Positions 25,790 through 37,718 of a DNA stretch of 64,000 nucleotides are shown one piece after another. A program made the translations under genes and the position numbers. The stretch covers positions 17,921,831 through 17,985,830 of the forward strand of contig NC_089325.1 in NCBI RefSeq assembly GCF_036669915.1, in the 5' to 3' direction. The notes beneath the pieces were generated by a model. It saw nothing but the letters and a program-made list of their open reading frames with translations, was not told the DNA's origin and searched no databases. Origin of the DNA: Pocillopora verrucosa (taxonomy: Eukaryota; Cnidaria; Anthozoa; Scleractinia; Pocilloporidae). Within the stretch, counting starts at the first letter, position 1; every line of letters starts with the position of its first letter.

Positions 25790-28005
25790 TAGATTTCCCT
25801 CCTGTTATGGTAAGGCTTTTTTTTATTAATAAAGTGCTTTGAGGGCCATTCTTAATCATTTTCAATCAGCTGTTAAATTGAATTCAAACCATTTGCATAT
25901 CATTATAGACTTAAATACATCATGATCAATACATAAGAAAAGTCAATATCATCATGACAACTGAAACACACGCATACCAAAAAAAAACTTCAAAACAATT
26001 AAATTTTATGTGATTCAGATGTCATTCATTGAAGGTATTTTTATACACATAGTAAACTGTAGTATATGATATATAAAATGTCAACTCTACTGAAAAAGAT
26101 ACGTTTTATTTGAAATGAAATGGAAGGAAAATTTTCAAATAATTCAATATCTAAAACATTTTAGTTATGATTAATCTACACAATTTCCACATTATGTTAC
26201 CCTAGAATTTTCCATGTTACCTACTGATGTGCTTGTCTGTATATAAGGCCTGTTTTTTCCCTTGCAAACATCAATCAATGTGAAAATAATGTGAATATGT
26301 GACTTAATGGCCATGCGGGATGCTCCTGACTAATCCTGTTTCAGTGACAAATACTGGTATGGACCCCTTTGCATGACTCTGCAAGGTGGCTTTATATTGG
26401 ACCCAGTTTGAATCACCACAAAGGGTAATCGAATTATGCTTTCAAATTTTGACATATCATTTACATTAAAACAGTAGTAAAAGCTCATCAGTTACCATCC
26501 AGTTGTTACTAGGATCCCTTTTCTATTTCTTTCTAGTTGGTTTAATTGTATTGGATTTTCTCAAATTGTCTGGGCACTAGGCTTTACTTGACTGCTTTAA
26601 AAATATTAGCCAAAAGAATAGCACATACAGTATTGTCCAATTTTTCATTATCTGCCTTCTTAAAAATTAACATATACCAAATTACATAATGTAGAGGTTT
26701 AAGGATAAGTAGACTATGTGCTTGCATTAGAAAATTAATTTGTCTGTTGATTGATACAAAAACTCACAATTCATTTATCTACAGAAATGGTACCTTTAGT
26801 GTATGCAAGGGTGCCAAATCCAGTTGCTGTACAGTTCCATGCAAACTTAAATGAATTACCTGTGAATTACAGGGAAAATAATAGTTTTCAAACTACATTG
26901 TTTTCAAAACATATGGCTGTATACCCAAATATTTTTGTCATCTAAAGATAGAACTGGCAGTTATTGGCAGATCATTAATTTGATTGACAGGTCAATTGTG
27001 AACTGAGTAATCAGAGCTATGAATCCATAGATAGTGAAGTTTTCAATAGAAACAATGGCAAACTTCAAAACAGCAAACTTAAATTACAGTTTTTACCCTT
27101 TGGTTCTTTTATGTCTTTAAAATAGCTATTTCTATTAAAAAAAAAAAAACATTCAATCAATATTTTATGTCTACTCAATCATGTGAGTTTCACAGCAAGC
27201 TAACAGCTGCTCCATATGTGGCCCTGTAGAAAGACAGTACTTTGTCATGAAATTAGTGTTTTGCTGCCAACCTTATGAGATAGAGGTTCCTTTCTCTTTG
27301 TGTCTGGGTACTAACACGAATACAAAAAGACAAAAAGATCTTTCATATTGGTTTCTGTTAAATGAGTTCAAGACTCAACGAGAATTCCCTCGTGAAAAGG
27401 TCAGAAAGAGGGTTCCCATATACTATTTTGTAAAACTCAGTCACATTAAGATATTTGGCCCTTTTGCGCATCACAGATGATATCATTTGAGACTTTTCTT
27501 AAAATTAACAACCAGGATTCACAAACTTCACAAATTTAATTTTTTCTTTGTCTAGTCTTGACCAGTCTTATGAGACAAATGGTGACATGATGTCTCATCT
27601 TATCTGTTCAAAGACCATAGGTTAAGTCTATTTTATGACTTTTATCGATCTATATGAAGTTCATATCCTGTCAAAACGCTTGTAAATTCTTACATTTTCA
27701 AAACCATTATAAAGCCGCGAATTCGTCACGCAAAACAAAATGGTTCCCGGATCCCGTGTAATTCAGATCTTCATTTACGAGTCACATTTGAGTAAAACAA
27801 GTTCACTTCCACGCGGAAAGATCTTACAATCTTTAATCACGATTCACGAATGAGGAAAAAAATTAAATCATGATTCACGGGGGAAAATATCGTCCAATCA
27901 CGTTTCATCTAAAAAGTATAGGGGACGGGGCGGAAGGAGGTCCTGGTACATCGTGATACAAATTTTTATTTATTTAATGTAATTTCGCGGAAAGCGAGGC
28001 ATGTT
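25790..28005. other. Non-coding stretch
   Basis: AT-rich, with A- and T-runs and no supported gene. A locally GC-richer patch at 27720-27910 repeats short TCACGATTCACGAATG-like words two to three times. Confidence 0.5.
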
Positions 28006-28087
28006 GCTGCGATGGCCGAGTGGTTAAGGCGTTGGACTCGAAATCCAATGGGATCTTCCCGCGCAGGTTCGAATCCTGCTCGCAGCG
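28006..28087 (+). tRNA. tRNA-Ser (anticodon CGA)
   Basis: An 82-nt type II tRNA. The fully paired acceptor stem is GCTGCGA/TCGCAGC, the anticodon loop CTCGAAA gives CGA, and the long variable arm and T-loop TTCGAAT are intact. A T-run begins about eight bases downstream. It differs from the Ser(TGA) gene at 6743 at three positions, one of them the anticodon's first base. Confidence 0.95.
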
Positions 28088-28413
28088 GGTTTACTTTTTC
28101 CTTTTTACTTTTTACACAAAGTTTTACGTCTTTACGTCAAAGTTTTAATACGTACGATGAGAGGGATTTTTGCTCAATTCCAGAAAAAGATGCTGTAAAT
28201 GCTGCTTTTTTTTAAGCTGTGTTCTTCGCAAAATTTTAACCTAGTGCCCACGGACCGCACAGGTATCCAAACGCGAAACCCAGTTAAGTGCTGAAAAATT
28301 CTTCTTATTAACCATGAAAAGTTGACAATACGAGATAATTGTGTAAATTATATTTGTGTAAAAACTATATGGGGGAAAAAAAGGATGACTAATGCTTTGA
28401 GCAAAATGAATCC

Positions 28414-28485
28414 TGCGTTGGCCGGGAATCGAACCCGGGTCAACTGCTTGGAAGGCAGCTATGCTCACCACTATACCACCAACGC
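28414..28485 (-). tRNA. tRNA-Gly (anticodon TCC)
   Basis: Minus-strand sequence begins GCGTTGGTGGTATAGTGGTG. Acceptor GCGTTGG/CCAACGC is perfectly paired, the anticodon loop reads CTTCCAA, and the T-arm CCGGGTTCGATTCCCGG is perfect. A T-run lies about 35 nt past the 3' end on the minus strand. It faces the Ser(CGA) gene, so the pair is convergent. Confidence 0.95.
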
Positions 28486-28534
28486 GCTTATGGTAAAGCA
28501 TGGGTAAATTTGTGTAATTATTATATGGTACAAA

Positions 28535-28738
28535 AGCCCGCCTCCGACATAATAGAAATTCGGAAGCAAAACGCTTTTCAACATGCTATCTTATTTCTGA
28601 AACAATCCAGTTACATTGACATTGACATATTATTGTTAGATTATGACTAGCGCGCTCATTGGGATTAGTTCATGAGTACAAGTGTATGTTCGTAGCTTGT
28701 ATATAGAGCCTGCATACTTTCAACAGTATTTCGTCACA
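28535..28738 (-). mobile_element. LTR-like fossil fragment
   Basis: Read on the minus strand it starts TGTGACGAAATACTG and soon reaches TATGCAGGCTCTATA. These words also open the solo LTR at 44450-44679 (GTGACGAAATACTGCTAGAAG, TATGCAGGC). I take it as an old relative of the same LTR family. The inner boundary is uncertain and no internal coding part is present. Confidence 0.35.
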
Positions 28739-28739
28739 A

Positions 28740-30084
28740 AAGAGATTGCACAAACCACATTACAATCATACTGACATGTTGAACTGTGATGATAATTACC
28801 TACCATCTTCAGTTGTAAGATAAATGATCCAAACAATGTTGCAATAGGATAGATAATAGATAAAAAAAGAATGGAAATTAGATAGATATGATGTGAAATA
28901 CGTTAAAAAGGAAGGTGATACCAAAAAAATATTTCAGTGGAAACTAAATCAGGAAAAAAAACCCCGAAATGACAATATTTAATTTACATATTAAATCGAG
29001 GTTCACATGGTTGATTGAAGAACATAAAAGACCCTGAAAGCAATCTCTAGGGAAGGGAACCATTTTCGAAACTCATGGGGCGTTGAAGAGTGTTTGCGCA
29101 AAAAGATAGATATTCGCGAACGTAGGCAAGTTGTGTTTTGAGGTCTTTTGATGTCACCAACATAGGGATAACAAGAACTGCGGCTTCAGCGAGTGAAGTT
29201 AAGACTTTTCAAGAATATCAGCTTGTCTTTTGTGCTGCCGAAAGCTCCATTGACTGAGTTACAGTAAACGCCTTGGATAGTATGCCACAGACACGGTTCT
29301 CATTCGGCAAACTTCTTACAGAGATGCCATTGCAAACTTTCGAGGAATGTGAATTTATACAGACTCAACAAGTTCGTACAGGCCTTGTGTCGGAATAGGC
29401 GGTAGAGTTCCCTCGCATTTCTATTTTTAATTTTCAATTAATTTAATTTTTTTTGTTGTTTTTTTGCTTCATTTGTATTCCATTTGAATTTGTTTACAAT
29501 TCTTGAGATGAAAATATACTAGAGCAGCTTATATGAATAAATTTACATTCAAAACAGTGAGCGGGGTATAAAAGGCAGAAGCCCACTTCTAGCAGTTTTT
29601 CTTTTATTTTATTTTTTTTTTGTTCAGTATTTCCGCTAATTGAGGCCCTAATTTGAAGCTCTTCGATAATGTTTTAAATTCTGGCTTGCGCATTGCTCCC
29701 ATACCGTTATAAACTACCCAGGATATTAGCTTGCAACTCAGTTGGTATTACACTGAGCTATCCCTCAATCAATATCATTTCAGGCTGAGAATACTAACTA
29801 TGTTTCTCCGTTTCTCCGATGAAAAAAAATAAGATAGCAGAGATAGGATCGGTTATTAACAAACTGAATATCACGGCATACGTAATCAGTTCATGTCATC
29901 TAACCCAGGACCTTCAGTATAAATACTTGGAATTTGACTTAACTGTATCTGTAACTACTTTTCCTTACGCAAAGCATCGTTCTATTTTTATTAAAGTAAA
30001 TAGTAAAAATTAAAGTATTATATTTTATTGTAGTAATGCTTTATCCCTAACCAAAGTTCATCAGACGAGAACGATTTAGAATTC
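28740..30084. other. Non-coding stretch
   Basis: No supported gene. A good TATA-like box (GGTATAAAAGGC at about 29566) has no obvious coding partner downstream. Confidence 0.45.
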
Positions 30085-30090
30085 TTTATT
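30085..30090 (-). terminator. Poly(A) signal of the coiled-coil gene
   Basis: Minus-strand AATAAA 113 bp after the stop codon of the gene at 30203-30943; a second lies at 29987-29992. Confidence 0.5.
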
Positions 30091-30202
30091 GAACCCGACG
30101 ACCGATAAAACCCTATTGAGGAACTTGTTTACTAGCACCTGCGCTAAGCAAACATTTATCTCGGCCAATCCGTAAACACGGTGCTGGCTCTGTCCGTTTG
30201 TA

Positions 30203-30943
30203 TTATCTATCCGGCACATCCAACAGATCACCTAGCGACAGGGGCGGTGGAAGCGAACCATAAGTTATGAACTGAACGGTTTTGTCAAAGCTCTCGTATT
30301 TCAAACCACCGTCTAGTTTCATCTGCCTTGAAAAGTCATCTTCCAGCCTTCTGTGGCGATGCATTACAGGTTCTGGATAGTACGTTCTTTCACGCAGTTC
30401 AATGTCTAAATATTTTTCAAGCGATAGAAGTTCTTGCCGTTCTTTTTCAAGCATTTCTAGTATTTCATCCATCTCGGCCAAAAGCTGTAGCTCTTCACTA
30501 GATAATGACGAATCTTCCATAAACGATTTTATATCGGAGCTTGTAAAGCTTTTAATGTCTGTTTGCAGGATTTGTTCTAATTCTGACACACGTCTGCTGA
30601 GAATAACCCTACCAATTTGTAGTCGTTCGTGTTGTCGCTTTATTTCCGAAAGTTCCTTAAGGAATATATCATGCATTTCGTCCATCTTAGAATCGAAACC
30701 TTCCATTTCTTCTTTATTGGAGAATTTAACTCCATGAGAAACAAGCTGACAATCAATCACATCGTCAGTTTTTCGTTCGGCGCCCAGATATTCCCTCCTT
30801 GCACCTTTCAGCTCCACTTGTCGGTCGCTGATATCATTTTTTGTTTTCTGCGATTTGCAAGAGTTCAACTTCTCTTCTTTCTGAACCCACAAACCGTTGA
30901 ATAAAAGTAACCAAAACTGCTTGAATCTATAGCAAAGAGACAT
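30203..30943 (-). CDS. Coiled-coil protein of unknown function
   Basis: A 246-codon frame from ATG at 30943 (MSLCYRFKQFWLLLFNGLW). Residues 1-20 are hydrophobic and aromatic and could be a membrane or signal anchor. From about residue 75 to 190 the protein is strongly charged with heptad spacing (MDEMHDIFLKELSEIKRQHE, then LLAEMDEILEMLEKERQELL), so a long coiled coil is likely. The C-terminal 50 residues are less helical and end in SLPPPLSLGDLLDVPDR, possibly a docking peptide. No introns are visible. I do not recognise the family; a single-exon lineage-specific gene is the simplest reading. A TATA-like word lies on the minus strand near 31370, but the start site is not determined. Confidence 0.65.
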   Translation of the reverse strand: MSLCYRFKQFWLLLFNGLWVQKEEKLNSCKSQKTKNDISDRQVELKGARREYLGAERKTDDVIDCQLVSHGVKFSNKEEMEGFDSKMDEMHDIFLKELSEIKRQHERLQIGRVILSRRVSELEQILQTDIKSFTSSDIKSFMEDSSLSSEELQLLAEMDEILEMLEKERQELLSLEKYLDIELRERTYYPEPVMHRHRRLEDDFSRQMKLDGGLKYESFDKTVQFITYGSLPPPLSLGDLLDVPDR

Positions 30944-31149
30944 ATCGTAGACTCCTAACCTCTCGTGTCGCTCGCACAGGAAGTGTCATAGTAGCAAAGA
31001 GAGTTTATATTCAAGCTGTTCTTCTTTAGGATGTTCTTGCCAGGCGGGCTTCGTAAGGTAGCGCGTCTTCTCGTGCATCTGTCCGTTCTTCTTGCTCTTA
31101 GGGTGGTAGAACCCCCGAATGGGCTAAAACATTCTTCTTTTCCCAAGGT

Positions 31150-33230
31150 CGACCTCCTAAAGTTAGGAGAGTCGCCCTAAAACGCAAACAAAAATACCCG
31201 TCAAACCACTTCTCTTGTCTTCCACCCACGCGTCGCAGACAGAACAGGTGATTCGGTGGTTTTTCCCTGTGAGCGTCGCCTGTGATGAGCTGTGTTGGTT
31301 TATTAAACTAGCCAATCAAATTACAGCATATCACTCAGGTACCTGTTAATCCTACGCTCATTATCTTTATAAACACATGACTTGAAATTCTCAGTTCTAC
31401 AGTTCCCAACGACGATATTAAAACAGAGCCAAGTACAAGTATCATTATAAAAAAAATTCTAGTTTTGCAATAAAAGCATAAGAGCCGTCGAAGATTGAGT
31501 TTTTTTTCCGAAACGCCCTTGAATATTGTTTCTCGCTGTCTGGAATGGGAGACATTTTACATCTAAACGCCAAGAAAACGGGTTCTTTGTTTTAAATAAA
31601 GCTTGTCAAATTGACTATCCTATCATAAAAAGTGTTCTGTTGTCAAGAATACTTAGACGTGTAGTATTCTTAGGACTCTATGATCTAGTCAAGAAAACTC
31701 ATGGTGGAAAGGGTAACGCCCATTTAACAAGGTGTATCACTTTCACTGGAATTGTAGGATTGACATCTCCATGATTGCGATGCTCACTTCTTAGCCCCCT
31801 TCAAGTGGTGAATAGACAGAAAAAGGAGGATACAAGGAAACCAGGGTTTAATTTGAGTAAAAAGATAAAAAGTGAAATTCGATGATAATAAATTCGAATT
31901 TGAAACTCCGCGTAAAAGCTCTGTAAAGTGTTCTTGACTTTAATTATATTCCTTTCCTTTAGTTCATCCTATTGGTGTACAACTGGAAACACCAATGACC
32001 TGATCTTTTTATTGTCATGTACTGATACCGTTACCGTCTGATCTGGTCACTTGCTGGTTCTAAAGCCTGAGTGAATGGTAATAGCGGGTTACTGATGGCA
32101 GCGGGGGTCAGTAGTGTGTTATGCTGAAATTACTGACTACCGAGAATTCAAAGTCTTCTCCATCTTTTTAAACGCCTTGTAGCTCAGTATATACCATAAA
32201 CAGGCATAACTTTTGCTTTCAACAATCTTATAAGTTGTGAGCTGTTTGCAATACAGTTGCCTTGAGGAACTGAAAATCTCTTTTTTCAGATTTTCTCATG
32301 CCAAAGTGGTAACTAGCTTCTTATGGAGTTCGGCTGATAATATTTCGAACTTTTCATCAAACATTTCACCAACATAGCATTGTCTATGCTGTCCACATAA
32401 CATTATGATAACAAATATTAATCTCTTAAACAACCCAAGAACTCCTCCACTTCGAGCAAAACCCGTTTGCTGGAGGGTCTCTGTTTATCGACTATTCTGA
32501 GCCTGTAATCTTTTAGCTCAGCGGCTCTTCGGAGTTTATAACTGATCGAATTTGGAACAAATGATCCATGAGACCTACACCTGTTGTTTTTCATTAAATC
32601 ATTTTCATAACCTGCTCTTAGATTCAATAGCGCTTTGAATCACGTTCGTACAACGATTGCCTGAGCCAAGTACAAGGCTCAGTTTAATTTTAGTTTATTT
32701 CTACAGAGTTTAATGAGAAGGATAGAAGTGCATGACCAGGCATCTCAGTAACCATGGCGGACTAAGGATTTACTTGACGGGAGATGTTTTTCAAATTGTT
32801 TATCTGAAAAATGGTATCCCGTGATCTTTGAAGACAAACAAGACAGCTATCTAAACAAACCATTAGTTGTTGAAGAAATTATCGCATCTCACGCCACACA
32901 GAAATTAAGCGAGATGCGGTATCCGTGAGCAGGGCTTTGAAAGGAAAACCACATCACTTGTTCATCTCATCAAGATTTTGAATCTATAGATTTACACCCA
33001 GGTCAGCAACTTCTATTAAGATACTCTTCTGGACGGGAGATATTTATTTTTAAAGTCAACAATTCGCACAGGTGGGAGCTCAATTCCTCCACAAAGAAGC
33101 TCTTGAATGAAATTAACTTCTATTTGAAATTTTCAAATCGATCCACTTGCTTATGAGACACGTGGTAAACAAGTAACTGGTATTACAAGGTGCTCGGGTG
33201 CAGTGGTGGCTGTTACAAGGTGAAAAGAAA
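31150..33230. other. Intergenic stretch upstream of the transporter
   Basis: No coding frame with recognisable content. It probably contains the divergent promoters of the coiled-coil gene (minus) and the transporter (plus). Confidence 0.45.
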
Positions 33231-34550
33231 ATGAAAGAAAACAGCAAGGAAACGGAAATTACGTTAGAGAAAAGTGCAGACTTTCCAGACTCTCCAGACA
33301 CCAAACCAGACACCCAACCGGGTGAAGACAAACTTGTCTCGTCATTTGCAACTTTTTGGAACATTTGCAACACGATTCAAGGTTTACCAATCTTGGTCAT
33401 ACCTTACGCCGTTAGAAATGGTGGCTACTTAGCAATACTTACTCTTTTGTTAGTCGCCGCTACCTCTAATTACACCGGAAAAACAATTGTTCGGTGCCTC
33501 TATGAAATGGATCTAAAGAGCGGTAAACGAAAAAGGGTTCGTAATTCCTACGCAGATGTCGGCGACGCTTTTTTGCCGAACTTAGGAGGTCATCTTGTCC
33601 TTGCTACTCAGTTTATAGAGTTGCTGTTTGTAGCTTCATTTTACCCTCTATTAGTTGGACGATTATTGGCCAAATCGTTTCTCCATGTTGCTGTTCCTTG
33701 CTGGCTCTGGACACTCATTGGCGGTATAATTTTCGTTCCAAATGTTTTTCTCAAAAACCTTTCCCAAGTGGCATGGACCAGCATCTTGACGGTACTTTCT
33801 GCCAAAATTATCTTCATTACAGTGTTTGCGTACAGCTTATTTCGGTTTCACAAATGGGAGCTAAATTCTCTAACACATTTTGACGCCAGTACATTTCCTT
33901 CAGCTTTAGGAATCCTTGTAGCGAGTTATCTGTCGCAGCCCTTTGTATCACTCATCGAAGGCAGCATGCGCTACAAAGACAAATTCAATTTGTTGATGAA
34001 CGTTGCTTACGGAGTAATGACATTGCTCAATGTTATCATTGGAGTAGTTGCTTACATCTCATTTCATCCCAACACAGCTGAAGTCATAACAAACAACCTA
34101 CCAGAAGGTTCATTCCGTCGAGCGGTAAATGTAATGGCAGCTGTGTTGTCTTTCACGTCCTATACATTACCAATGTTTACTCTATTTAACATCGTTGAAA
34201 AATCTAACCTTCCATGTTTACCAGAGGATCTCGATAAATCCATTTTGAAACCATCCGTTATCTTCCTTCGTTTGTCAATGGTATCTACGAGTGTAATTTT
34301 CGCTGCTACTTTTCCTGCCTACACCTATTTATTAGCATTTGTCGGCAGTATCGCTGGCATCAGTTTGGAGTTCATATTCCCACCTTTGTTTCACCTAAAG
34401 ATGTACTGCCATGACATGACATGGGGTAACATTATATTAGACGCAGTTGTTCTTGTTGTGGGTATTTCTGTGTCAGTGACCGGAGCGTTCTTTTCTGGGC
34501 GTTCAATGATTAGTACTTACAGTCAACCAATAATCGATCACTGCTTGTGA
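33231..34550 (+). CDS. SLC32/VIAAT-like vesicular amino-acid transporter
   Basis: A 439-residue membrane protein of the amino acid/auxin permease (AAAP) superfamily. The first ATG in frame is 33231; the frame upstream has only GTG. Residues 1-35 are hydrophilic and cytosolic. Residues 46-66 read CNTIQGLPILVIPYAVRNGG, the broken first membrane helix with the N-x-x-x-G...P-Y-A...GG signature of SLC32/36/38. About ten further hydrophobic segments follow, with YLSQPFVSLIEGSMRYKDKF near the expected TM5-6 substrate region. Vertebrate VIAAT loads GABA and glycine into synaptic vesicles by proton exchange; this one is shorter by about 85 residues, mostly in the N-terminal tail. Cnidarians have expanded, often single-exon, SLC32-like sets, so the substrate is open. 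The frame is intact. Confidence 0.85.
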   Translation: MKENSKETEITLEKSADFPDSPDTKPDTQPGEDKLVSSFATFWNICNTIQGLPILVIPYAVRNGGYLAILTLLLVAATSNYTGKTIVRCLYEMDLKSGKRKRVRNSYADVGDAFLPNLGGHLVLATQFIELLFVASFYPLLVGRLLAKSFLHVAVPCWLWTLIGGIIFVPNVFLKNLSQVAWTSILTVLSAKIIFITVFAYSLFRFHKWELNSLTHFDASTFPSALGILVASYLSQPFVSLIEGSMRYKDKFNLLMNVAYGVMTLLNVIIGVVAYISFHPNTAEVITNNLPEGSFRRAVNVMAAVLSFTSYTLPMFTLFNIVEKSNLPCLPEDLDKSILKPSVIFLRLSMVSTSVIFAATFPAYTYLLAFVGSIAGISLEFIFPPLFHLKMYCHDMTWGNIILDAVVLVVGISVSVTGAFFSGRSMISTYSQPIIDHCL

Positions 34551-34857
34551 CACTTGGATCCTGGCCTCTCGATAGCCCAAAATAAGTTTAAATCGATAAC
34601 ATAATGCTGGGGGGGGGACGTATTAAAAAGGCACTCAAAACAGAACATTTCATCTCCTCTTGTGGATCCAAAGGAAAAACTATACTGGCATGTTTGTGTC
34701 CATTCGTAGTTCCTTAGTTTCGTAGTTAAATAGTTTCTAGTTACATGTATCACTTTTGATTTGGGATTTGTTCCAGTGATTTTTCTTTTCCAACAAATGG
34801 TGCGTTTTTGCAAGAAGAGTTTTTTCGAAACAACGAAATTTGATAATTATCCAAATG

Positions 34858-34883
34858 AATAAATTTAAATTCAAAGAAATAAA
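34858..34883 (+). terminator. Poly(A) signals of the transporter gene
   Basis: Two AATAAA hexamers (34858-34863 and 34878-34883) about 310 bp after the stop. Confidence 0.6.
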
Positions 34884-35309
34884 GGATTTGCAAGTCGCTG
34901 GGTTGATGTTCTACTAGCTCTCCTCAAAACCGCAGAGATCAGCGTCAATTGCTGATAGATTGACTTCTCTGATAGAAACAAACATAATTTTCTGAATACG
35001 TCAATCAGAAGCTTTAGATAGCTTTTCCATTCAAAGCAGCGTCAAAAGAAGACTTGAGCCGAAGTGAGACCGTGAACTTCTGTCTTCTTCAAAGCGTTAA
35101 AATTATAAAAACTATCACCAGTCAGTCAATAGTTATTGCAAATGCGCCAAAGGGAACCCTGACTGGTAGTAAACCAGCTCGAATGCGACGACAGCATTAA
35201 TTGTTCATAACTGGTGAGGCAGCAAATTTGAAGGTGACCTCTAAATTAGAGAAGAATGGACCAAAATTAAGTTGGGTTTCAGAAGGGGAAAGTTCAACTT
35301 TCACGCAAG

Positions 35310-35755
35310 GGTTTTGGATGATGAAAGATTTGCGAGCTCTTAATGCATCCTTGGTTGGAATCAGCGAGACGCAAAATCTTACTATGGATGAGTGTATTCT
35401 TAAAAGTCATGATGTTTTTACTCCTAGGGTACTTGAGGGGTTTGCAATGATGTGACATGTCCTTAGATTTTAACATTTTCAGCGAAATGTCAGCATGTAA
35501 ATTTCCTTTGCAGAAAGTCAGGCGCAAACGTCCTTTTCAGGCTTTAGCGTTTTAAATAGCTGTCTTTTATATTACAACTCGCGGGTTCGGTGAGATGAAG
35601 CGAAACAAAAGCTTCCTTGGTTGAATCAGCGAGACGTAAAATCGTACTGTGGATCAGTATATTCTTAAAAGTCATAATGCTTTTAATAAAAGATATACGA
35701 GCTCTTAATGTGTCCTTGGTTGATTCAGCGAGATGCAAAATCGCATTATTCTATC
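35310..35755. repeat. Diverged short tandem-like repeat
   Basis: The words GAGCTCTTAATGCATCCTTGG, TCAGCGAGACGCAAAATC and ATTCTTAAAAGTCAT recur in the same order at about 35333-35412, 35610-35672 and 35698-35748, with different losses in each copy. Coding potential here is incidental. Confidence 0.6.
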
Positions 35756-36449
35756 TATTGTTGTGTTAAGAGGAGAATAAGAGAACAAATAATGATTGAA
35801 AAGATCTGCGGCTATGATTATGATTTAGGGAAATAGCGTACTTTCAAAAAGTAATTCTGACTCCGCTATAAACCTGCACTAACTCTCTTTTCACCGCTGC
35901 TCGATAAATACTCGTGAATTCAGGCATCTAAATCACGTTACCCGAAGCTGCGTCCTCAGCTGAAGCAAAGTCGAGGAGTGAGAGTTCGAGACTTGTCAGA
36001 GATGCTTCTCTTTTTCCCATCATATGGCTCAGAAATAAATCTGCATGGAACTTTTAAAATTTCGTCTCAATTAAAAATGGAGGAGCATTTAACTATTAAC
36101 TATTTTAAGTCTGATAATTTTCTCAATTCTTTTAATGAGGTTTTGGGATGGGAGTTGGTCTGCCTGAAGCGTACTCGGACAGCTCGGTGTCTAGTAAACA
36201 CCTTTCCGAACATTAGCGCATTGTTGAAGATGCTGCTATTTTTTTCATTTGCCAGAATATATGAATGCGTGATATTAGAAATGCATTCAGTATGCGGCTC
36301 TTGCCAAACACTGAAGGTGCATAACCACTTACTGATAACTAATTTACCTTGATATAGTTTTCTTCCTGCTTTGAAGCGGTAGTTTTTTTTATCATTTTAT
36401 CATATATGGCAGCTTAAACTAAACGTTTAAAAAAAAGTTAGAGATCTTT

Positions 36450-36553
36450 CACCTCCGACGGGACTCGAACCCGCAATCTTCGGCTACACTCCGTTCTCAG
36501 GTAGATACCCGTGATTTAGGAGGCCGACGCGTTATCCATTACGCTACAGAGGC
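36450..36553 (-). tRNA. tRNA-Arg (anticodon CCT) with 31-nt intron
   Basis: The minus-strand mature part begins GCCTCTGTAGCGTAATGGAT. Acceptor GCCTCTG/CGGAGGT pairs with two wobbles. The D-arm, anticodon loop CTCCTAA and T-arm GCGGGTTCGAGTCCCGT are intact. A 31-nt intron sits after base 37, the canonical eukaryotic site, between CTCCTA and the 3' half of the anticodon stem (GCCGA). A run of eight T follows within 20 nt on the minus strand. Mature sequence is identical to the copy at 41472. Confidence 0.92.
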
Positions 36554-37267
36554 CACTGAATAGCTTTAGATTTCAAAATATTATTTGAAAGCCAGTAGTG
36601 CATTTTATTTTCGGAAAAGTTATTTCTGGCTCATTATCATTTGTTATGATCATTTGTTATGATATTAATCTGCTGGTGCTGTAATAGTACCCGCTCAACG
36701 AACTATTACAGAACATTGGTGCGATCTCTTAGCTTCTGAGGGCCAGAAATTGCCTTTGCCATTTTATTTCAACACACCTGCCTATCATGCATTTTCGTAA
36801 ATTGAAAAGTTTCGTATATACAACAAAGACAGTACGAACAACAGTTACTATAGCATTTCTAAGAACGGATGGGAGCGTTAGGAAGGCGAACCCCTGAAAG
36901 ACTCATTTTTAATTGTTGTGGAAATTTTTCAGTAAAGTTACGAACATTTTTCACCCGTCTAAAATGCTAAGGAAGACAGAATCAAGGTGTCTTCAAACAA
37001 CTTATATTCACCATTAGACTTGCTGGTGCAACGGAGTCTCGACTTCGTCATTAATTTTTTTTCATATTGTACTGCTTTCACTTTTGACCATATCATGTTT
37101 CTGTAGATTATTAAATTTTAATCTATCGATTTAGTTTGAGTTTAATAATACTGCCCCTAGGAACAAAACAATAACGTTATTTGTTTATAGAGCTAAAAAA
37201 TCAATGACTTGTAAAGAGACCACGAAATAAGCTCTGGAACAGCGGTAAAACAAATATTAAGGGGATT

Positions 37268-37340
37268 GGGGAATTATCACAAGTGGTAGAGCGCCCGCCG
37301 AACATACGGGAGGTACCGGGATCCATTCCCGGATTTTCCA
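37268..37340 (+). pseudogene. Ala-type tRNA copy with Val-type anticodon (AAC), degenerate
   Basis: A 73-nt tRNA-shaped sequence starting GGGGAATTATCACAAGTGG. It has the body of tRNA-Ala(AGC) at 48204, including the G3-T70 pair in the acceptor. The loop reads CGAACAT, giving anticodon AAC, with an unpaired closing base, and the D-stem (TCAC/GAGC) is broken. Probably not functional. Confidence 0.7.
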
Positions 37341-37530
37341 TGTTTCTTTTTTTCTTACATAAAAAAAAATTACTGAATGCTGATTGGCTTAGACAGAGGG
37401 CATTTTTTTTCTTTGCCCTTTCATGCGTGTTGCCAAGCATCATTTCTCTCTCTTTTTTTACTTAAAAAATCAATTGTAGTAAATTAAGCACAAAAGCGCT
37501 GCCAACAAAAAATTTTGGATTAAATTATTA

Positions 37531-37603
37531 GATCCATTAGCTTAGACGGTAGAGCGTGATGCTATTAACGCCAAGGTCGTGAGTTACACCCTCACACAGA
37601 CCA
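37531..37603 (+). pseudogene. tRNA-Ile-derived pseudogene
   Basis: A 73-nt sequence whose middle, GTGATGCTATTAACGCCAAG, closely follows eukaryotic tRNA-Ile(AAT), but the loop is CTATTAA and the acceptor stem has several mismatches. It lies in unit A; unit B keeps only its 3' part (41723-41750). Confidence 0.6.
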
Positions 37604-37718
37604 TAAAACTTTTTCCTTTTTTTCAAAAATTTTTTTCTTTTCTAGCATCTTCCAAATTCCGTTACAAAGCACTTCATCAGTACTTTTCTCTTCCTGCAAA
37701 AAAAGGTCGCAGGTGTTT

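Noticed and set aside
28531-28742. CAAAAG direct repeats around the LTR-like fragment as a target duplication.
   Set aside because: The repeat overlaps the presumed LTR tip and the other end lacks a matching terminus, so it is probably chance.
29566-29577. A strong TATA-like box GGTATAAAAGGC as promoter of a new gene.
   Set aside because: No coding frame, splice pair or RNA gene follows within a reasonable distance.
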